Source of the DNA: Halopenitus persicus
GTDB lineage: Archaea; Halobacteriota; Halobacteria; Halobacteriales; Haloferacaceae
DNA: 64,000 bases
Direction of reading: 5' to 3'
Assembly: GCF_002355635.1 (NCBI RefSeq)
Contig: NZ_AP017558.1
Span: forward strand, 1,674,001-1,738,000
This document shows, piece by piece, positions 16,862-22,752 of the stretch. Under the pieces are notes generated by a model. That model had not been told where the DNA came from. It ran no database searches and saw only the letters and a program-made list of their open reading frames with translations. Both the position numbers and the translations under genes were made by a program. How positions within the stretch are numbered: the stretch's first letter is position 1; every line of letters begins with the position of its first letter.

Positions 16862-17317
16862 TCAGTCCCGATCTTCCCCTGTCCCGGCCTCGCGCCGTTC
16901 GAACAGCAGCAGCGGTCGCATCCGTAACACCGGATCGTCGTCCCCGTGGACCGTCGCGTCGAACTCGACCAGCCCGGTCCGCGGGGACCGCTCCTCGGTC
17001 CGGGCGACCCGCGTTTCGACCGCGAGCGTCTCGCCGGGCCGCACCGGCGCGGGCCACCGAAGCTCGTCGATCCCCACCGCGCCGACGAACGCGGCGTCGG
17101 CGGTGAGGTGCTCGGTCATCAGCCGGATCGTCACCGCGAAGGTGTGGAGCCCGCTCGCGATGAGCCCGCCGTAGCGTGATTCACGCGCCCGCTCGGCGTC
17201 GGTGTGGAACGGTTGCGGATCGTAGGTCTCGGCGAACTCGACGATCTCCGACCGCGTCAGCGTGCGGCTCCCGCACGCGGTCGTCTCTCCGACGGCGAAG
17301 TCCTCGAAATGGCGCAT
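16862..17317 (-). CDS. MaoC-like (R)-specific enoyl-CoA hydratase family protein
   Basis: 151 residues from ATG 17317 (MRHFEDFAVGE); the frame is open further upstream, and an ATG at 17350 is a possible alternative. The hotdog-fold hydratase motif FAETYDPQPFHTDAERA supplies the Asp and His of the catalytic pair, followed by GLIASGLHTFAVTIRL. C-terminal strands match the rest of a single-hotdog MaoC domain. Expected to hydrate short enoyl-CoA thioesters; substrate unknown. Divergent from the HMA gene across a shared AT-rich promoter region. Confidence 0.88.
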   Translation of the reverse strand: MRHFEDFAVGETTACGSRTLTRSEIVEFAETYDPQPFHTDAERARESRYGGLIASGLHTFAVTIRLMTEHLTADAAFVGAVGIDELRWPAPVRPGETLAVETRVARTEERSPRTGLVEFDATVHGDDDPVLRMRPLLLFERREAGTGEDRD

Positions 17318-17366
17318 CGACGATGTCCCCGATCCGGCCGCTCGCCACATACGTGTTCCGCCGCTC

Positions 17367-17388
17367 GATTTTATTTCTCTCATATATC
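17367..17388. promoter_or_regulatory. Divergent promoter region, maoC-like / HMA gene
   Basis: An AT-rich island holds two TATA-like elements: gaaataaaat on the minus strand (about 17367-17377), ~55 bp upstream of the MaoC start, and atatat on the plus strand (17382-17387), 26 bp upstream of ATG 17411. The plus-strand spacing is what a leaderless haloarchaeal transcript would have and decides the HMA start. Confidence 0.55.
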
Positions 17389-17410
17389 TGTGAATTCTAT
17401 CGGTGGATTG

Positions 17411-18448
17411 ATGATCGCGGGCGGTCGATTTCGGATAGAGGCCGGGATCACGATGTCCACCACGACGCAGGCACCTTCGACGCAGGAATCCTCGAGACAG
17501 GAATCCTCGAGGCAGAAAACCCCGAGACGAGGACGCCACGAGAACCGCTGCCGACGCTGCAGTGACGGGTCGGACCCGGCGGACGCCGTCGGCCCGTCCG
17601 CCCCCTCGAGAACCTATGTCCCCGAGGGCGCGGCCCACGTCGTCTTCGAGGTCGACGGGTTCGACTGCCTCGACTGCCCCGACCGGATCGAGGCAGCCCT
17701 CGACCGGCTGGACGGCGTTCACGGCGCGACCGCGAGCTACGGCACCGAGACGGTGGGCGTCTATTACGACCCGGACGTCCGCGAGCCGGCCGACTTCGTC
17801 GATCGACTGACCGACGTCGGTCGGACGGTCGAGAGCCGCGACGACGCCTTTCGAAACCGCCGGGCGCGGCAGTGGGCCGGCGCGCGGTTCGCCGCCGGCG
17901 TGCTGGCCGGGCTGATGGCGCTCGTGCCGTACGCGAGCGTGGTCTATCCGATACGGTTCGAGTGGCTGCTCAGTCCCGAGATCGCCGCGCTCCTGCGGTC
18001 AGGGTTGGCGACGACCGGCGGCTTCAACTTCTATCTGAACGTCGCCGTCCTCTCCGGGATCGTGTTGCGGTTCGCCGGCAAGCCGATGCTCGACCGCGCC
18101 CGCGCGGCGCTGTCCGCCGGGACCGTGACCCCCTCGCTCGTCGCGACGTCCGTCGCCGTCCCGGCGTATCTCTACAGTGCGGCGGTCGTGCTCGTCGGGA
18201 TCACCGCCGCCGTCGACCTCTCGACGACGCAGGTCCACTTCGACGTCGTCGTCCTGATCGTCCTCGCGTGGCTGGCGGTCCAGCACGGGCTCGGACTGGA
18301 GACGCCGACCGACACGACCGACCCCGATCGACGGTCCACGTCCCGCGTCGACGCGTCCGCGGCCGCGCCCGGTGGCTCACTCGAGGACGGGACGGCTTTC
18401 GAGGACGGCGCCGCGCTCGACGACGGCGTCGCCTTCGAGAACGACTGA
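17411..18448 (+). CDS. HMA-domain membrane protein: N-terminal third of a P1B-type ATPase without catalytic domains
   Basis: 345 residues from ATG 17411 (26 bp after a TATA box); ATG 17453 is the alternative. A Cys pair CRRC (47-50) precedes an HMA domain with metal site GFDCLDCPDRIE (Cys86, Cys89). Four helices follow and match P1B ATPase helices MA, MB, 1 and 2: AGKPMLDRARAALSAGTVTP corresponds to the conserved linker before helix 1, and the frame reaches VQHGLGLE, where the actuator domain normally begins. The actuator, the CPC helix, the DKTG site and the nucleotide-binding domain are all absent. The tail is an acidic repeat (EDGTAFEDGAALDDGVAFE). Transition-metal binding is likely; ATP-driven transport is not possible with this protein alone. 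Confidence 0.85.
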   Translation: MIAGGRFRIEAGITMSTTTQAPSTQESSRQESSRQKTPRRGRHENRCRRCSDGSDPADAVGPSAPSRTYVPEGAAHVVFEVDGFDCLDCPDRIEAALDRLDGVHGATASYGTETVGVYYDPDVREPADFVDRLTDVGRTVESRDDAFRNRRARQWAGARFAAGVLAGLMALVPYASVVYPIRFEWLLSPEIAALLRSGLATTGGFNFYLNVAVLSGIVLRFAGKPMLDRARAALSAGTVTPSLVATSVAVPAYLYSAAVVLVGITAAVDLSTTQVHFDVVVLIVLAWLAVQHGLGLETPTDTTDPDRRSTSRVDASAAAPGGSLEDGTAFEDGAALDDGVAFEND

Positions 18449-18547
18449 GAACCGGTCTCCGGCCGCTGGGCTTTTCGGCCGTCCGATCCCGGACGTTTGT
18501 GCCCTTCGGCCGTCAGATTCCTTCGGGTCCCGGGCCGTTCCCCTTTT

Positions 18548-19120
18548 TCACGGGGTGCCAAGCGTTTCGTGACGCCGGTAGAGATAGACCGCGCCCGCGA
18601 CCATGCCGACGAACCAGATCGCAAGCACCAGCACCCAGACGGCCGTGTTCGGGTCCCAGTCGCCGTTGGCACGGACGTACTGCATGTCGAAGTACGCCGA
18701 CGCTGGGAGCCCGATCCACGCCACGAGCACCAACAGTCCGCCGAGCGCCCCGAGCGAGCCGTTCACGCCCGACAACACGAGCAGTACCGCCCATAGCGCG
18801 GTCGCCCCCGCGACGCCGTACCACCACGTGTCGGAGACCGTGGTTCCGCCCGTCGCGCTCGCACCCGCCGTCCCGGCTCGGCTCGACGCTGATCCGGTTG
18901 TCGCGGTCCCGGCTGCTGTGCCACCGGTCGATCCGGCCGCGCTGCGACCGGTCCGGCCGCCGGCACTCCCGGAGCGCCCGCCGCCCGCCACCTCGTTGCG
19001 GACGCCGCAGTTGGGACACAGCTCGGCCTCCCGTTTGATCGCCTCGCCGCAGCTGGTGCAGTACACCTCGTCGGCCCGCAGCGACCGATCCGGCGGCCCG
19101 CGGTTCGAGCGTCGCGACAT
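18548..19120 (-). CDS. Zinc-ribbon membrane protein
   Basis: 190 residues. A zinc ribbon (CTSCGEAIKREAELCPNCG, residues 21-39) is followed by a ~60-residue Gly/Thr/Ser/Ala linker and three helices (~99-120, ~122-142, ~160-183). This architecture (ribbon, flexible linker, membrane part) is common in haloarchaea and shares its ribbon pattern with the TM2 protein at 52854-53486. Function unknown; the ribbon probably mediates protein contacts at the cytosolic face. Confidence 0.85.
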   Translation of the reverse strand: MSRRSNRGPPDRSLRADEVYCTSCGEAIKREAELCPNCGVRNEVAGGGRSGSAGGRTGRSAAGSTGGTAAGTATTGSASSRAGTAGASATGGTTVSDTWWYGVAGATALWAVLLVLSGVNGSLGALGGLLVLVAWIGLPASAYFDMQYVRANGDWDPNTAVWVLVLAIWFVGMVAGAVYLYRRHETLGTP

Positions 19121-19140
19121 ATCCGTTCGTTACGGACGGC

Positions 19141-19150
19141 TCTTTATAAG
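19141..19150 (-). promoter_or_regulatory. TATA box of the zinc-ribbon gene
   Basis: cttataaaga on the minus strand, centred 26 bp upstream of ATG 19120. The spacing predicts a leaderless transcript and confirms that start codon. Confidence 0.7.
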
Positions 19151-19199
19151 CGTGTTCGGCGATCGAACCATGGGCCGCCGAACGATCCCGACTGCCGGA

Positions 19200-19523
19200 T
19201 TAAAAGTGGTCGGCGGCGTCGGTCTCGTGTTGCAACTCCCCGCCACGGCCGCCCTCGACGGTCGCGGCGCCTTGGTCGCCCGTGGAGGGAACCCGGACGG
19301 TGACGTCGGTGACCTCCTCGAAGTCGGCGAGCAGGTCGCGCTTGATGTTCGTCGCGGTCACGTTGGAGATTCCGCAGCCCGAGCAGGTCCCGCCGAGCTC
19401 GACGACGACCTCGCCGGTCTCGGGGTTCGCCTCGCGGACGACGCTCGTGCCGCCGTGCATCCGGATGATCGGCATCTGCCCGACCATCCACGTCTCGATC
19501 CGGTCCGCCAGGGAGTCGCTCAT
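19200..19523 (-). CDS. NifU C-terminal-domain Fe-S scaffold/carrier
   Basis: 107 residues from ATG 19523 ([16 protein letters not shown]). The single NifU/Nfu domain carries the Fe-S ligand pair in [20 protein letters not shown], with the preceding HGGTSVVRE and VVVELGG strands typical of the family. Stand-alone Nfu proteins hold a 4Fe-4S cluster between two subunits and pass it to apo-enzymes. A hydrophilic tail of ~25 residues follows the domain. The 5' flank contains a 25-bp direct repeat. Confidence 0.92.
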   Translation of the reverse strand: MSDSLADRIETWMVGQMPIIRMHGGTSVVREANPETGEVVVELGGTCSGCGISNVTATNIKRDLLADFEEVTDVTVRVPSTGDQGAATVEGGRGGELQHETDAADHF

Positions 19524-19588
19524 CACCCGCCCTTCGGGCCCGAGCCTTTGGAACCTTGCGGTCGATCCGGGTTCTCTCCGCTTCTGGT

Positions 19589-19638
19589 CGGCACTCGAAG
19601 CGCCGTCTCGAACCGGCACTCGAAGCGCCGTCTCGAAC
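19589..19638 (+). repeat. 25-bp tandem duplication
   Basis: Two perfect copies of cggcactcgaagcgccgtct(cgaac), followed by the start of a third (cggcac). It lies between the stop of the USP gene and the start of the NifU-domain gene, both on the minus strand. Confidence 0.9.
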
Positions 19639-19672
19639 CGGCACCCGACCCGCGTTCACGCCGGGGAGGATG

Positions 19673-20131
19673 TCATCGCGTGTCCTCGCGGACGAACGTC
19701 ACCGGACACGGCGAGGAGAGCATCACCGTCTGGGCCACGCTTCCGAAGACGGCCTTCCCGGTCGGGGACCGTTTTCGTCCACCCACGACCACCCGGTCGG
19801 CGGTCACCTCCTCGGCGAGGTCCGCGATCGCCTGACCGTGTTCGCCGACCGCGCCGCGAACGCGGTACTCAACGCCGGCTTCCTCCATCACGTCGGCCAG
19901 CTCGCGTATCGTCGCGTGACGTTTCGCGACCCCGTCCGGCATCGCGTCCTCGCTTCCCGGCTCGACGTTTAGCCGCTTCCGGCTTTCCTTGATGGCCTCC
20001 TCGGTGAAGACGTGGGCCAACACGACTTCGGCCTCACACGGTCCCGCGACGTCGACCGTCTCCTCCGCCAGCCGACGCACCTGTTCCTCGCCGTCAGTTC
20101 CGACGCCCAGCAGGATCGTATCGATGCTCAC
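19673..20131 (-). CDS. Universal stress protein, ATP-binding type
   Basis: 152 residues from GTG 20131 (VSIDTILLGVGTDGEEQ), which matches where haloarchaeal USPs usually begin; ATG 20155 would add eight residues. The core ends with VVGGRKRSPTGKAVFGSVAQTVM and PCPVTFVRED, fitting the G-2x-G-9x-G-S ATP-binding signature. USPs are stress-linked nucleotide-binding regulators without a single known reaction. It lies 24 bp downstream of the kinase-like gene on the same strand, so the two are probably one transcript. Confidence 0.88.
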   Translation of the reverse strand: MSIDTILLGVGTDGEEQVRRLAEETVDVAGPCEAEVVLAHVFTEEAIKESRKRLNVEPGSEDAMPDGVAKRHATIRELADVMEEAGVEYRVRGAVGEHGQAIADLAEEVTADRVVVGGRKRSPTGKAVFGSVAQTVMLSSPCPVTFVREDTR

Positions 20132-20155
20132 GAGTCCTATTATCACCTTATCCAC

Positions 20156-20917
20156 CTAAAATCGGTCGGCTCCGGATTCCGGACGATCCTCGGACGGCCG
20201 TCCGTAATCGAGGAGCCACTCCCGACCGTTCCAGTGACCGACGTTCTCGGGCTTCAGCTCGTCGAAGTGTACGCGGTCGGCGTACGGCGCCAGTGCGGTT
20301 CGGACCGACTCCAGAGCCCGCTCGGTTTCCGGATCGTCCGCGTCCAGCACGCGAGCCCGCGGCATCACGACCCAATCGCCGTCGGGGTCCCCACGGAGCA
20401 CCGGCAGGAAGGGGTGGTCGCCGATCGCGGCCGAGAGCTCCCGCTCCAGGCGGTTCTGCCGCCGGCCGTCGCCCATCTCCGCGCTCGGCCCGTATCGAGC
20501 CAGCTTGATCGCTCGACCGCCGTCCCGGACCGCGGCGTCCTCGGTACCTCCATCGGCGATCGTGCCGCCTTCGGCCCCTCCATCGGCGATCGTGCCGCCT
20601 TCGGCCCCTCCATCGTCGGCCGGGCCGTCCATGAACGCCCCGGTGAGCACGACGCGCCCCGTTCCAACTCCGAGCCGGGAGAGCCCGAACCGCTCCTCCA
20701 GCGCCGAGAGGGCCGCCTCCTCGCCCTCACACAGTTCGAAGAAGTACGGCAGCTCCTCCCCGCCCGGCCAGTCCCACGTCCGGCCGTCGTACTCCCACCG
20801 TCGACTCTCCGTGGGATACGCCGCGAGCGCCTCCCGCCGTGCCGTCCGCAGCTTCCTGACGGTGGCGGCGATCGCCTCCCGAAGGGTGTCCGGCAACGGC
20901 TCGTCGCTCGCCGACAT
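20156..20917 (-). CDS. Divergent protein-kinase-like (phosphotransferase-fold) protein
   Basis: 253 residues of no family I can name, but the order of motifs resembles a kinase fold: a glycine-rich turn RLGVGTGRVVLTG (81-93), a candidate beta-3 lysine in GRAIKLARYG (Lys138), a helix with Glu160, a hinge-like DWVVMPRARV (~181-190), a catalytic-loop-like VHFDELKPENVG (216-227, Lys222 and Asn225) and a metal-site-like LLDYG (Asp237). Between glycine loop and lysine is a repeat expansion (GGAEGGTIAD twice, residues 103-122). The catalytic Asp is displaced by one residue or replaced by Glu220, so activity is uncertain. Located directly upstream of a USP gene. Confidence 0.6.
   Translation of the reverse strand: MSASDEPLPDTLREAIAATVRKLRTARREALAAYPTESRRWEYDGRTWDWPGGEELPYFFELCEGEEAALSALEERFGLSRLGVGTGRVVLTGAFMDGPADDGGAEGGTIADGGAEGGTIADGGTEDAAVRDGGRAIKLARYGPSAEMGDGRRQNRLERELSAAIGDHPFLPVLRGDPDGDWVVMPRARVLDADDPETERALESVRTALAPYADRVHFDELKPENVGHWNGREWLLDYGRPSEDRPESGADRF
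20551..20610 (-). repeat. 30-bp in-frame tandem duplication inside the kinase-like gene
   Basis: Two perfect 30-bp copies (plus-strand catcggcgatcgtgccgcct and ten more bases), with a diverged third beginning at 20611 (catcgtcggc) and another at 20541 (cggtacctcc). Each encodes ten residues (GGAEGGTIAD), so it changes only the length of the loop before Lys138. Confidence 0.95.
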
Positions 20918-21064
20918 CGTTCGGCGTCGCTAGACGCCCGGCCGACAATAACGTGTCGTGATCCCATCGTTCGTCGGGTTTCCACCTCCACCTCCACCTC
21001 CACCTCCCTCCCCGTCCCGCAACGAGGGAGAACCCCTTTAGCCACGATCCGCCAACGCCCATCC

Positions 21065-21688
21065 GTGTCCGAGATACTGCTCGTTCGTCACGGCGAGACC
21101 GCCTGGAACGCTGCCGACCGCGTGCAGGGCTGGGCGCCGGTCGGCCTGAACGCCACGGGCCGGCGACAGGCCGATCGTCTCGCCGACCACCTCTCGAACG
21201 AGCTTGCGGCGGCCGACGCGGCCCTCGTTACCTCCGACCTCGCCCGTGCTCGCGAGACGGCCGCGCCGATCGCCGACGCGCTCGACGTCGATCCGACGAC
21301 CGACCCGCGCCTCCGCGAGCGGGACTTCGGTCGCTATCAGGGGATCGACGCCGAGGAACTCTTCGAGCGGTTTCCGGAGCTCGACCTCCTCGCGGAGGGA
21401 TCCGACGCAACGACCTACACCCCCGACAGCGGCGAGAGCTGGATCGACGTCCGCGAGCGCGTCGGCGCCGCGTTCGCCGACCTTCGCGAGCGCACGCTGA
21501 CGACCGACGTCCCGATCGTCGTCGTGACCCACCACAACCCAATCCGGCTGGTCTGTGGCCGGGTCAGGGGGCTCGACGTCGTCCCCGCACTCACCGACCA
21601 GTCGTTCGCGAACGGGTCGGTCACCCGGATCCGAGACGGTCGGATCGATCGTGCCGGGTGCGTGCCGGACGACCCTGACGCGGCGTGA
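21065..21688 (+). CDS. Histidine phosphatase family protein (phosphoglycerate-mutase-like)
   Basis: 207 residues from GTG 21065 (VSEILLVRHGETAWNAADRV); the frame is open far upstream but only this start puts the catalytic strand at the N-terminus. Motifs: LVRHGET with the phosphorylated His, RxRERDFGRYQG, and VTHHNPIR with the second catalytic His. Cofactor-independent small phosphatases of this type act on sugar phosphates or nucleotide-loop precursors (e.g. CobC-like). The substrate is not predictable. A CCACCT microsatellite (about 20981-21005) lies upstream. Confidence 0.85.
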   Translation: MSEILLVRHGETAWNAADRVQGWAPVGLNATGRRQADRLADHLSNELAAADAALVTSDLARARETAAPIADALDVDPTTDPRLRERDFGRYQGIDAEELFERFPELDLLAEGSDATTYTPDSGESWIDVRERVGAAFADLRERTLTTDVPIVVVTHHNPIRLVCGRVRGLDVVPALTDQSFANGSVTRIRDGRIDRAGCVPDDPDAA

Positions 21689-21730
21689 CTCCAGGCTTCG
21701 GCCGACCGACCGACCCCGAGCCGCCTGTCG

Positions 21731-21790
21731 CCGGCCCCTATTCCTCCCGGAGCACCGACGCCGGCCCCTATTCCTCCCGGAGCACCGACG
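21731..21790 (-). repeat. 30-bp tandem duplication of the folA 3' end
   Basis: Two perfect copies (plus strand ccggcccctattcctcccgg plus ten bases). The right copy contains the last codons and stop of the DHFR gene (stop at 21768-21770); the left copy repeats these with the stop at 21738-21740. The gene's 3' end has therefore been duplicated without changing the protein. Confidence 0.95.
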
Positions 21791-22271
21791 CCGATTCCGG
21801 GTTCCGGTTCCGGTACCGAAGGAGGGAGAACCGGTCGTACGCGACCGTCTCCGTCACCTCCCAGCCCGCCCCGAGATACGGGAAGTGTGCGTCGCCGCCG
21901 CTCCGCTCGGGGATCTCGGAGACGTACGCGCCGGTGGCGTAGGGGACGTATAGCCGGTAGATCGCCTCGCCGCCGTTGACGAAGACCCGACCGGCGTCGG
22001 CCGTCTCGGCACGCTCGATCGCCGCGGCCGGATCGGTGACGAAGTCGACTCCCGGATCCGCCGTCTCGCGGGACGCGTCCCGCGTCAACACGATCACCGG
22101 ATCGCCCGGCGGGTCGCTCATCTGGTCGAACGTCCGTCTGCCCATGATCGTCGGTCGGTCGCCGATCCGGGCGCGATACTGCGTGACGTCCTCGGGATAG
22201 TCCCAGGGGACGTCCTCGCCGGTTCCGATCGCGCCGTCGCGGTCGACCGCCGCGATGAGGTCGATCTCCAT
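21768..22271 (-). CDS. folA: Dihydrofolate reductase
   Basis: 167 residues. Standard DHFR layout: MEIDLIAAVDRDGAIGTGEDVPWDYPED (N-terminal strand, Met20-type loop with W-D, where Asp is the catalytic acid), RPTIMGRRTFDQM, VIVLTRD, and FVNGGEAIYRLYVPYATGAYVSEI (NADPH site and C-terminal strands). Reduces dihydrofolate to tetrahydrofolate with NADPH for thymidylate and purine synthesis. It follows nusA by 61 bp on the same strand and may be read through from the RNA polymerase operon. Confidence 0.95.
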   Translation of the reverse strand: MEIDLIAAVDRDGAIGTGEDVPWDYPEDVTQYRARIGDRPTIMGRRTFDQMSDPPGDPVIVLTRDASRETADPGVDFVTDPAAAIERAETADAGRVFVNGGEAIYRLYVPYATGAYVSEIPERSGGDAHFPYLGAGWEVTETVAYDRFSLLRYRNRNPESASVLREE

Positions 22272-22332
22272 GCCGACGGCTAGCCGCTCGAACGTGGAAT
22301 AGTCGTCGCCGATGGCGGACCGCGGGCGTCAG

Positions 22333-22752
22333 TCAGGTCAGTTGGACGTCGTCGACGTCGAAGTGGCGCTTCGCGAGCGTCCGCGCGGTCTCGATCGTCG
22401 CCCCGTCCTCGCCGATCGCCACGCCGCGGTCGGCCTCCGCGACCTCGACGTAGGCGACGCGGTCGTTTTGCTCGGAGATGGTCACCGCCCGGACCGCCGC
22501 CGGCGCGAGCGCGCTCGCGACGAACGCCGCCGCGGTGTCGGCGTCCTCGACGAGCTCGATCGACCTGCCGATCCGCTCCTCGGCGCGCGTGACCGTCTCG
22601 CCGCCCTGGCCGATCGCGGCCGCCATCTCCCCGGCGGGAACCACGAACACCAGCCGGTCGCCCTCCACGAGGCAGTCCGTCGGCGTCACGCCGGTCACCT
22701 CGTCGAACCGGGCGATGTACCGGCGCGCCTCGTCGGAGAGCTCCACCCGCAT
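22333..22752 (-). CDS. nusA: NusA-like transcription factor (two KH domains)
   Basis: 139 residues. Archaeal NusA is only the KH1-KH2 part of the bacterial protein. First KH-type loop: PAGEMAAAIGQGGETVTRAEE; second: EADRGVAIGEDGATIETARTLAK (GxxG motifs AIGQGG and AIGEDG). Binds RNA during transcription elongation or termination. Its start codon overlaps the stop of rpoA2 (TGATG-type junction at 22752), so it is the distal member of the RNA polymerase operon. Confidence 0.93.
   Translation of the reverse strand: MRVELSDEARRYIARFDEVTGVTPTDCLVEGDRLVFVVPAGEMAAAIGQGGETVTRAEERIGRSIELVEDADTAAAFVASALAPAAVRAVTISEQNDRVAYVEVAEADRGVAIGEDGATIETARTLAKRHFDVDDVQLT

Noticed and set aside
20012-21064. Long N-terminal extension of the histidine phosphatase frame
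   Set aside because: It overlaps the kinase-like gene and the USP start on the other strand and lacks homology; GTG 21065 gives the normal N-terminus.
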